NCBI GenBank assembly: GCA_000226015.1
Contig: JH153004.1
Location: 22,133-43,601 of the forward strand
Length of the DNA stretch: 21,469 nt
DNA from: Mnemiopsis leidyi
Lineage: Eukaryota; Ctenophora; Tentaculata; Lobata; Bolinopsidae
Direction of reading: 5' to 3'
Position 1 is the stretch's first letter. Every line of letters begins with the position of its first letter. The notes beneath the pieces were generated by a model that did not search any database, was not told the origin of the DNA, and was given only the letters and a program-made list of their open reading frames with translations. Positions 1-10,100 of this stretch are shown piece by piece. The translations under genes were made by a program, and so were the position numbers.

Positions 1-186
1 TTGCGACTGATATTATTATAGTAGTGTTGGAATCATTGATTATATCTATTGTATACATCAAATTAGAACAATAGTTATTGAAATCTAACTCAATACCAAG
101 CTTATTATGTTTAGAATTGGTAGAACCGTTAAAATCATATTTTTCAGGCCGATGAGTAGGTAAGTTTCAAAATTTGTCTAAGGAAT

Positions 187-286
187 TGTGAACTTTTGGG
201 AACTTTTGGGAACTTTTGGGAATAAAAATCATTGTGAATTTGAAAAATTTTTTTGAAAAATTCCCAAAAGTTCCCAAAAGTTCACC
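187..286. repeat. Foldback element with 10-bp sub-repeats
   Basis: The left arm (188-222) is GTGAA plus three and a half copies of CTTTTGGGAA. The right arm (261-285) is its reverse complement with one unit fewer, giving a perfect 25-bp stem around an AT-rich loop. This is typical of a foldback or MITE-like remnant, though no clear target-site duplication is visible. Confidence 0.8.
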
Positions 287-397
287 ATTGGAACCCCCCC
301 GAGCGAGCGTAACGAAATTCCATTATTATTACTTAATACACATCATGGTACAGACAGAATGAAAGAGCAGTTCTGATATAACTAGGTGTTTGCCTAG

Positions 398-472
398 CCT
401 ATTCCATATAGCCTACTTCATATAACCTACTCCATATAACCTATTTCATACAGCCTACTCCATATAGCCAAT
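398..472. repeat. 14-bp tandem array, about five copies
   Basis: CATATA-type starts occur at 405, 419, 433, 447 (CATACA) and 461, with units such as CATATAGCCTACTT. No gene is involved. Confidence 0.85.
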
Positions 473-1020
473 CTGATAGAGCAAAATGTGGATACACGGT
501 TCTTCGGCTAGCTTTATTCTTTACTGGCGTTTTAAACATGACGCTTGTCGTAAGTGATGTTTTTCAAAGTAGTGAATAATGACAACTCTTTTCACAATTA
601 ATAAGCTGAAAGCATACCAGTGTTCACAGAAAGAGCATAGAAAGGAATTTCAGAATTAGAAAGTATTGCGTTACAGCAGATTAATTCGGAATTTCGTTGA
701 ATTTAAATACAAGTTAAATTTAGTTGACATTGTGGTAACACTATTCTGTGAACACTTAAATTCTTTGAGAAATCCAAATAGAAAGATTAAAATTAAACTT
801 AGCTTGTAGTTTAACTATCGATCGGCTTTAAAGCTCTTTTCTTTGACGAGGCATTTTTAAAATTGTTGGCATTTCATTGAAGTATTTATATGAAAGAATC
901 TTATTTTATATTCATCATTTACCGTTAAATATATAGAAGTGATTAGATACGACATGGACAATTGGCAAGCAGCTGAGATTTTGCAACTTATAGTCTTATA
1001 ATAGTTAATACAAGTAGAGC

Positions 1021-1108
1021 TATAGAATAACAACTAGTAATTCATTTAGCTATAGCATCACAACTAGTAATGCATTTAGCTGTAGTATCATAACCAGTAA
1101 TAACAGCA
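1021..1108. repeat. 30-bp tandem array, about three copies
   Basis: Units start at 1021, 1051 and 1081 (TATAGAATAACAACTAGTAA and variants). The last unit overlaps the weak candidate terminal exon at 1088-1126. Confidence 0.8.
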
Positions 1109-2408
1109 AGATGACCAGTGTTCTAGCTGAAAACTTTTTAAATGTGAAATGTTCGTTACAATTTTTATTCCCAAGAATTTAATTAATTTTTTCATTGTAA
1201 AAGGTTTATGTGATTTATGAAATATTTCTCCTGTCTGTCTGGAGTTAGATGGAAAAGTAAATGGGTAATTTTAATGAAAAGATAAAAGTCAAATCGAAAA
1301 AGAACTTGTCTGATTAGTACCTGTTGTAAGTCAGATGTCTTTCCAAATCCGAACGGTTGACTTATCTCCATGTCCGGCTTTTTGTCATTGAACTGAAATA
1401 GCTGCTGTCTTTTACTGGCAAAGGATTTTGCGCCGATCAAGACTTAGTGGATTGAAGTACAGACAGTTGAATTTAAAGAAATTTTTAAAAAACAAAATCA
1501 GGGCAATGCATTTTGATCGCTAAAATAGATTCCTTCATGATATTTTAGTACAAGATCAGTTTTCAATTCCCATTCCAAGTATGGCATAAGTGTTAACCTT
1601 TTTTCGAGCTTATATTGACACGCCTTTTACTTAAGCTAATTTGGTCCTGTTTAAGAAATCAAAAGACCACAGACAAGTCACACTTAAGTGAAGCTCTATT
1701 TCAACATATTCTATAACAAATCATTCAATTCCATAATTCAGGGTCTACATAGAAATTAGAAAGCATCTTGGCAATTAAGACGTCACCACGGTAATGTTAA
1801 ACTCGGTTAATAGGAAAGCTCCTGTTACTTGTTAACTGTTAAACTCCTTTCGAAACATACCCGGTTACTTTTAACAACTACAAACGCAGTCTTGGCCAGT
1901 GATGCCATCGCTAAATAAAGACATAAACTGGGATGATTAAGTGTTCATTCCGAGTGTGGTGTAACATATTATGTTTGACCATACCAATTATCGTCATTAT
2001 CTCAATAGTGTTCTAGAAATTTTACAGAGCAGTCACATCTTTTACGTTCTCATCTCAGTGACCACGATGCCGAGAAAAAATTATGATTTCCGGGAAATAA
2101 TGTAACGTAGTTCTACCGAGTCTCACCCGGCTGAGATAATAACCAGCATTTCATTTACCGGCCAAAGTGATCGTTTCTCAGACACATTGCAATAATCTGG
2201 AGATGACCTTATGACTAAATAAGTAGATGCATGTTTTCAACAAAAAACGTCAGCTCAACTAAGCCAATCCCAGCTCAGACACCTGAATATACGTCCTCGA
2301 TACGTTAGTAGTGCATTGGAACCTGAAAAGTAAAATACCTTTTCGGCGATGAACTCTTTAGCACCATTGCGTGTCTTGTCAATAAAGGACATCCTCGTGT
2401 TTCCCAAC
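1088..2408 (-). other. Candidate extra 3' exons of a longer synaptojanin isoform
   Basis: If exon 25 is spliced at the GTAAGAG donor (exon edge 2561) and does not stop at 2557, it ends in phase 2. An acceptor (TGTTACAG) at 2408 opens a 70-nt exon, 2408-2339, in exactly the needed phase. It encodes segments such as RMSFIDKTRNGAKEF and ends at GTATTTT in phase 0. A further exon-like block ends at 1321 (CAACAG, then GTACTA) and starts at 1442 or 1404. It contains FNDKKPDMEISQPFGF. A possible terminal 13-codon exon is 1126-1088, preceded by GTTTTCAG and closed by TGA. AATAAA on the minus strand at 518-513 could serve as the poly(A) signal. The first exon fits well, the others are weaker, and an exon may be missing between them. 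A separate minus-strand gene is the alternative. Confidence 0.35.
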
Positions 2409-2556
2409 CTGTAACAGAGTTTTGTGTAACGTGGATATTGTTTCATTAGACTTCAGTTATTGTAGACTGTAGAGCACTCACTCTATTGCTTGAGATTTTA
2501 AATTGATAGAGAACGTTAAAGATGTCTCAGAAAATAATTTCTAAACAGTAAGACTC

Positions 2557-4123
2557 TTACTTGGCAGGTCTGGTAGGCCGGGGTGGATGAGCAGGTGCAG
2601 GATCGTTCTCTCGGTAGTCAGAGTAATCCTCTCCACTAGCACCAGTAGGGAGAATTGGAGCGTACTCGTGTTCAGTTCGGGTTGGTTGGGACTGTTTCAC
2701 CACTTCGGGGGAGGGGCGCACGGCAGGGCGTGCAGGACGCTGCGCGGCGTTTGGAGGGTCAGGTCTGGAGTATGAGGGAGGAGGGTTTGGTCGGGGTGGA
2801 CGCTTGGAGGGGGAGGTAGTGGGGGGTTCCTGGGGGGAGGTAAGTTTCGGGGGAGGAGGTCGAGAGGGTGGGGGAGGTCGAGCAGGAGAAGCTTTCTTCT
2901 GTGTCTTCACCTGAGGGGGATTTCTGTTGTATGTGTGTGTAACTCCTTTGGAGTTCAAAGATGCGATTTCAAGTGTGAAAAGAGCTACTTAAATAAGTAA
3001 GTAATTCAACGTTCATTGTTTACTCTACGATTATCACATATGCAGTCTAGAAGGAATATCTTCTTACTGGTTCTACTGGGAGAGATTTTAGCACAGTAGG
3101 CTGATACTTGATACCATCATCCTCCTCATCACTTTCTTCTGAGTCTTCGACAGTGTTTTCTGCTGTCACACATTCTTCAGTGTCCTAGATGGAACTTATT
3201 TGATTTCAAGAACAATTTTCAAATACTATTCGGGGCAGATATCAGTCATATAATTGAAGGAATACAATACCTGGACCTCTGGAGCAGAATAAGTTACGAA
3301 AATTAAAGATAAAAGAATATAATATACCATTAATAGTATCATTGGTAATAGCATATTAGTAATAGTATTACCACTTCCACGTAGCCATCAGGAGTAGTAA
3401 TGTCTAGAAGACGTTCGATGGGGGTGATCACAAAGTTTACTGGAGTTGGCTCAAGTCCAATCAGCAAGTTCCAGTCATCAGCCGTGGATTTCAGGTGTAT
3501 GTCCAATGTGTGATTCAGCACCTTTAAATCATAGCCACTTGTGAGAAATGAAACAGGAACAAACTTTAAGCGATCACGGAGATTTCAAATATATCAGTAT
3601 TCAGTATGATAAGAATACAATAGATGCAGATAAAAATCTTCTTCCGTAGATAAACTACCTCAGTTTCATCGAGCTGTAGAGCGTGGATAGCGGACACGCT
3701 ATCCTGGAAGGTGAAGTGCATCACCCCCTCGGGAACCCGTACCAGAGTGATAGCACCGAACTTCTGCATCTCCTGCATCACGGCCGTCAGGAGCACACTT
3801 AGCTCGGTGGCAGGACTCCCGGGTAGAGCTTTACAACTACAGTGGGTTGTTTTTAGTTTGTTCTTTCTAGCTTGCTTTAAAGCTATATTGATCTATTCAG
3901 ATTAGAAACGTTTGAGGCAATTTAGGTGATTCCTATAAGCATCTAAAATTTAAGTTTCAATTAAAATTAAAAGAGGATCCCAAGAATATTTATTACGGCT
4001 ACTTACGTGACACACACAGTTGGATTAGGCGGTCCGAGTCCTCTGAAAACTTTTGAGTAGAGCGCCAACTTTTGGGCCGAATCGATTTGACGAACCTCGA
4101 TATCAACAACTCCCAACACAGGC
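2557..4123 (-). other. SYNJ1: Synaptojanin exons 21-25: RRM-like domain, acidic linker, proline-rich tail
   Basis: Exons in transcript order: 4123-4007, 3836-3659, 3521-3372, 3184-3068 and 2910-2557. Exon 21 opens with [11 protein letters not shown], completing the 5-phosphatase fold. The RRM-like domain runs through exons 21-22, with segments [11 protein letters not shown] and [15 protein letters not shown] matching the family pattern. Exon 24 is strongly acidic ([10 protein letters not shown]). Exon 25 is rich in proline, with SH3-ligand cores such as [23 protein letters not shown] and PPRPTRPAK, the type bound by endophilin and amphiphysin SH3 domains. The exon 25 acceptor was placed at 2910 because phase 0 requires it and CCCCCTCAG precedes it. 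The minus strand here is C-rich, unlike the AT-rich surroundings. Confidence 0.88.
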
Positions 4124-7100
4124 CTGCGAGGGATGATATGTTACATTGAAATATTCGATAAAACTCAAATCAACACATTTGTACGGGGGAATGAATAGGT
4201 TGAGCTGAATGTCAGCACGTCTTGACATTAGTAGATATTATCTCTGTGCTGTTAAAATATCTCAAATATTTTAACACTTTGAAAAGAAGATTTTACTGCT
4301 ATCGCTGACTTGGACTATAGGTCGTAAATTTTCAGATTTATATCTAGAAAATTCGTCCGTCTGAACTTATGAGCTTTAGGGTTAAATAATTTTGAGCTCG
4401 CATTCTTTGGGCAAAAAACTAGGATCCCCTTGGGTATGGATAAAATTCTGGCAAAGTTAAAGCCAAGTCTTAATGCTACAAAATTCTAAATAAACTGATG
4501 CCAGTAGAATTTAATTTTTTAGCGTGATAACTTGATAGGGATAACGATAATATTGAAACCAAGCTACTCTTAACTCTAGAATCTCGGGTCTCAACAGCAA
4601 TTTAATGGCATCAGTTAACTGGGGGCTTAATTTTTGTAATTAAATCATCTCAGAACTGTGGCTGAAAAGAACACATTCCGAACAGTTGCCATCAGGCGAT
4701 CTAGAGCACTCTCTGACATGTAGACTAGCTGTGTATTCTTGCTATTCTAGAATAAAAGACTTATAAAGAAAAGTCTTGGACAAAACGTCAATAACATTTC
4801 GTGCTGACACAAAGCTTTTGTAACACTATAGATTCTTAGCACTTATTGAATATCCCGAAGGTGGTTTCGTGATGCAGAGATTTATTGACCTATTTTCTCC
4901 ACAAATCATTAAAAAGAAGAAAAAGTATACAGATTTTAAGAACATCAATATAAACCTGTGATCGGAAGTCTTGATCTCAGTATTTCCGTAAAACAAGAGT
5001 TTTCCAGGACTGAGGTTGTCCATGTACCTGTACCTTTCCTTACATCTCCATAAGACTCGGTCACACCTGTAAGTATATGTAGCAGTCAGTAAATAATGGA
5101 GTGTGTGTTTAGATAATTCTTTAGTCCCATTCAACCTTTAAAGCTTTATTTTCTTCTTTGCCCTTCTTTAAATTTCCGGTATCTCTGAACTGTCCCTCCT
5201 CATCCCCTTTTTCTCTACCTGTCACCGTTCCTCACTCCCTCCCCCCTTCTCTCTCACCCCTGCACATCCTTTATTTCCCTTTTTTGAAATCCCGTATCAT
5301 TTCCCTCCTTCGTGCTTGTCTCATTTCCACTACAAAAAGTTTCACGCTGACCGGAATGTCAGGTATTGTGTTTACAATCAGGTACACAACACATCACTAA
5401 CTAATCAAGTACTTACCACGCAGGAGAGCGGAATTTCTCGCTAGTGTCATAATAGTCCGAGTTTAAGTCGTATTTGTAGGTCGGGGCAAACTCTAGAGGA
5501 CCTTCGTTGTACCCTTGAAACACCTTGGATAGGAAGTGAAATTATTGTGCGGACTACGTACAGCATTACAGTATGATGGAACTATGAAAAAGAGAGGGAT
5601 TTTGCATGGACAGTGGACTAGAGTGTGATTAGTTAATGTCAATGTCATGTTCGGTTTTCTTAAAATCCTGAGACTGGATTGAGCCTGGTCTTAGTTTTCT
5701 GATGTAGATGCTATAATTTTCTAATGATGATTTCATCGAAGAAATCGTGCGAAATGCTAAAATTACTTCTGATCACACCACCATTACAAATATCTTCAAA
5801 CGCGCGCCATAAAATTACGTGCAAAGTGTGTTATAACAACTGCTGGTAACACATGAAAATGTCACAGCGCGCTACAAAACACATCGTTTTAAACTGTGAC
5901 CACTTTCCTACAGGCAAACTATGAAATTACGTCCGTGATAACGCAGACAGGTCGCCGTGCAGTGTCTTCGTGCGTGAGAAAGAGTGCCCTAACCAACCTT
6001 ATTTTCGTTTTTCTGGACAGTCAGCTGGTCAGCACATTGCAGTTCGTACCAGGCTTTCTTCTTGACCATGTCACGAATCTCGTGATTGGCGTAGTCTATC
6101 CTGTAGTTGAAGTCTCCACACCAGAACACATAATCGTGGTCTTCTATCTCCATCCCCTGAATAACAGCTTCGATTTAGCACACTTACGGAACGATTTTTT
6201 GATTTAAATACAGAGCAGCAGGAATATTTTTCTTCTAGATGGAAAAGTTTAACTGTTTATGCAATGAAGGAGTTGACACAGTTCAAGGAAATAAAACCCA
6301 CATTATCGAACAAAGCCTTGTCCCGGATGTACTCGTAATGTTTGTTCCTATCTGCAACGTTGTTCTGTCCTGCGGCGAGATGCGCGCACACAAAACACAG
6401 GGAGGTGGAGTACAGGTTGAACGAGATGGCGACACCACCTTTGTTTCCCGTCTTCCCTTTCATTCCCGTCTTTATAGCGTCTATACAGATGTCCCTGTGT
6501 AGGGAAAAATTATGAGTTTACTCTTTCACTGTGATCGTAAGTTACTAGCTACTGTTAAAATTGATATAAAATGAAAAACATCACCCAAATTGCACTACCA
6601 ATTATGGCTTTGAGTCCGAACAAAGCAACAACAAAAAACTAACAAACAATTAAGCAGTCAAGAAAGTCAAGAAACCCACGTGCATTGCTGCAGATGTTTG
6701 TCCTTGACAAAGACAAAGAGACAAACTCCGACCAGTTGTCTAGAAGAGAGGAGGACATAGTTGGAATCTCGACAAAGGATCTCCTGGAATCTAGTACTCC
6801 ACAGTCCACGTTTTCTCTGGCTGAAGTTCAATTTTTTAACTTGTTAACTATGAATTATCATTTAGCTGCTTTGAATACACCTTAAGAACATTCAAAATAT
6901 GCTAATATCAATACAGTGTGCTGATTTTTAAGTTTTCTCAACGTTATCGCGAAATAAAAGAATGAAGATTTTTTTCAAAAAATTGTTTTTTTGTTTCAAT
7001 TTGATTGTTAAAATGATATGACCCTCTTTTCTATTTCTATCAACCGTTTCTAAGCAATAATCACCTTGTGGAGACGATGTTTCCCGCAGTAAGATCAACG

Positions 7101-10100
7101 AGCTCTTGTAGTCCAATAGCAATGACATCTGGGTCGTCATGGTAACTTGAACTTTTATCAACAAAACCGTACGAAGGTGTCTTTTCACCTATATGGGAAA
7201 CTTTGAGTTACAAATTTGGCTACAATAGCAGCTAAAAAGAAATTAGCTTCGGCAGTGCCAGACAGATCAACACGTGACTATAGCCCTGGTAACAAAACGG
7301 TGCAATATAACACGCGACAGTGCCAAGCGCAACTTAAAAAACACGTGACCAACAACGCGTTACAACAACATGTAACAACAACACGTGACATCTACACTTA
7401 CTAAGATCAGGAGGTTGCTCGGTCCCATCTAGTCCCAACAGGTCACTACATATACCTCCTGATGCCGAGATGTTTCCGGATGCAACCTGTGGAGCATCCA
7501 ATAGCCAGTCTGTCAGTTTGTCTTTGTCATCACGTAAAATCTTCCCTAGAAATGTACAAAGTATACATTAAGTGCACTTGTTAGAAATATGATGTATATC
7601 GATTATCATACTAGCAACTGCAGTATGAAAAGTGAAAAAATTCTTAAAGCTTAAGACGATATAAAAATTGATAACTCAACAATGCATTGTTAACTAAGAT
7701 TTTTAATGCAAATACAGGGATTCGAGATGATTGGCAAAACCATCGAAAAAAAATCGAAAGCAAGAAATTACAGCCATGTTACCTACCTCCATTACTGTTC
7801 CACGTGCCGACAGCGACACGAATAGGAAGTTTGGTGCAGTAGTCACGCGATTCACATAACAATCCTTCCACAAACAACTTGGGTACTGAGTGTGGGAAAT
7901 AAGTATTTGTTAGAAAAAACGTGAGTACTGAGTGTGGGAAATAAGTATTTGGTAATAAGATCAGCATTTGGTAATTAGGCTTATATTTCTTGCTACAAAC
8001 CATGTTTCTTTGTTTGCAGCCAAACTAAAAAATAATCTACCACCCATTGAAAAACATACTCACAAAATCGTTCCCACTTAGAAATAACAGGAGGCAGTGG
8101 CTTATCAGGATATGTCAAGAATTCCTCTATAGCTTCCTGTCGATCATCATCTAGGAAGTTGTTCTGAATTGTTCGCTTTACCGACCGTGTTGCGTCTGTG
8201 ATCCTGCTCATCTAGAAAGTGAGATAGCGTGATGTAACGTTAGATAGCGTGATGTAACGTGAGATAGCGTGATGTAACGTGACATAGCGTGATCTTACGT
8301 GAGAGATTAATGAACATTGCTTTGCCCCCTGTCGCGGCCTGCTTCGTTTACCTTTTTTTGTGTTATAAATTCTTTGATCTTCATCGAACACTTTTTGCTA
8401 GCCCCCTCTTTATGTTTGCGAATTGTGATACTAACTCATTTGAATTTCAATTGTTAGAAAACGCAGAAACCTCTTGTCATTCAAAAACAGTTTTTGGGAG
8501 GGCCAGGGATGCAACTCAACTTTAGATAAAAAAGATGCTCAATTGAGTAGCAGAGAACTCAAGTCATGATACACTGCACCTCAATTTAAATATTTTGATT
8601 AGAAAGGATAGATACCATTGTGTGAAAATATCTTTTTTGCAAAATTTTCATTCGACCATCTCGCACCGGCGCATTTAAAAGCAAAGTCTAAGAGCTGAAC
8701 CTCATTCTAAGCTACTGCTAGTTGCTAAAATGTTGGATATTTATCGTGCATTACTGCTTTTGAGAATTCTTCACGTCCTCACTGGACCAACCCCTGACGA
8801 CCTTGCTGGAGAAAATCATGACATAGAGCACATATACAACATCTCAGCCCTTTACAGCGCACGTGGCACGCTTGCTTTGAGACAGTTCCTGAACCCATTT
8901 TTCGAAGAGTTCTCATGCATGGACTTCATATCAGGAGTCAGTCCCAAATCATTGCGACAAGCGCACCTTCTTCACTTTAAGGGAAGTACGGTTTATAAGG
9001 ACATTGTCTCAGGGAACAGCACAAGCAGCTACAAGATTTGTATGGACGGAAGGAAGACAAACAACACGTACAGCTGCATCATCAACCAAGACAAGTTTTG
9101 TGACGGGTACTCCTCGTGTCTGCTTGACGAGTGTGGCTGTCAGGGGCGGGAGACTTTTCTCTGCGCTAACCGGTCCGGATGTATCGCTCTTAACCAGGTT
9201 TTTCAGGGTTTTTTGTCTGTTCTAGTTTGATTTATGAGTGCATATAACAGGTGTTTTGTGACCTTTGATATCTTCACAAAAATTAAGTAGTTGCAACATA
9301 TTTGAAGGTAGATTACAATGGAAGCTTAAGTTTTTATATAAAACGACATATTTACATAATTCCAATTTCAGGTGTGCGACTCACGTCCTGACTGCCTAGA
9401 CGCTAGTGATGAGTGTATCTGTGCGAGCTTCCAGAGCTGTAGAAGTAGTGTGTTGTTTGACATGAACTACATGAAACTCCCCTTCACTTTCTTCAAAGAA
9501 TCCTGCTTTACAAAGCCTAACTGCTCCAAAGACGTCTCCCAGGAAACTATCGTATCGAGTACTGTAAAAAACATAATCGACGAAGGACTGCTGCTCCAGA
9601 ATGACACATTAAACATGCCGCTTGACAGTTCATTTGACAGAGAAAAACTGAGGCATTGTGCAGCTTCCAGCTCAAGTCTAAGCTTCCACTGCAAGAACAT
9701 GTTGACAAGCCAGCCTGAAGACGTGGCTGCTTACAACTGCAGTGACCGAACCATTTTCTACCCATTGGTCAGGATCTATAGAAATAAAAGTCGGCTGCCA
9801 ATCTACCAGGGTTTCTGTGATGGTGTAAAGAACTGTGCTAACGGTATTGACGAACAAAACTGCCCAAACACGTTTTATTGCAAGTCAGACAACCAGCCAG
9901 TCCCGATGAATAAGACTTGTGATACTGTTCCGGACTGCTTTGACTCTTCAGACGAGTGTTACAACTGCACCATGAGCTCCTATTTTGCCTCCAGTACACA
10001 GCTTATAGGTAGTCGGCCTGTTCTTATCATCGTGTTGCTACTAGCAGCCTCCATAACCCCTCTCAACTTGTATGCCGTGTACTTTCACCAGAGACGTCCT

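Larger units (their letters stand above)
1..1087. other. Region without a supportable gene
   Basis: AT-rich sequence with a foldback element, a 14-bp array and part of a 30-bp array. A minus-strand AATAAA lies at 518-513. I find no open frame with recognisable content on either strand. Confidence 0.6.
4956..8211 (-). other. SYNJ1: Synaptojanin exons 12-20: inositol 5-phosphatase domain
   Basis: Exons in transcript order: 8211-8064, 7885-7787, 7545-7402, 7188-7065, 6820-6680, 6494-6302, 6156-5998, 5523-5417 and 5066-4956. They encode about residues 464-872. Exon 12 starts the SAC-to-5-phosphatase linker with the conserved [11 protein letters not shown] stretch. The 5-phosphatase motifs follow in order: VGTWNSNGG (538-546), [33 protein letters not shown], the metal-binding WCGDFNYRI (758-766), [17 protein letters not shown] (833-841) and TSDHR ending at 872. 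These are the catalytic residues of Mg-dependent 5-phosphatases, and none is missing. The acceptor of exon 13 was set at 7885 by phase; an AG nearer the exon would break the frame. Confidence 0.93.

Noticed and set aside
2587..2775. Plus-strand open frame opposite the proline-rich exon
   Set aside because: The long frame follows from C-rich codons on the minus strand and has no independent support.
3271..3276. Possible 6-nt microexon (Val-Gln) between synaptojanin exons 23 and 24
   Set aside because: AG|GTCCAG|GTATTG fits phase 0 on both sides, but exons 23 and 24 already join in frame and a six-base match is too easy to get by chance.
5896..6207. Plus-strand open frame of 103 codons
   Set aside because: It is antisense to synaptojanin exon 18, which carries the catalytic WCGDFNYRI motif; the minus frame explains the conservation.
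7216..7404. Plus-strand open frame with repeated AACACGTGAC boxes
   Set aside because: It lies in a synaptojanin intron and the peptide is low-complexity. The scattered CACGTG boxes lack the regular spacing seen at 17231.
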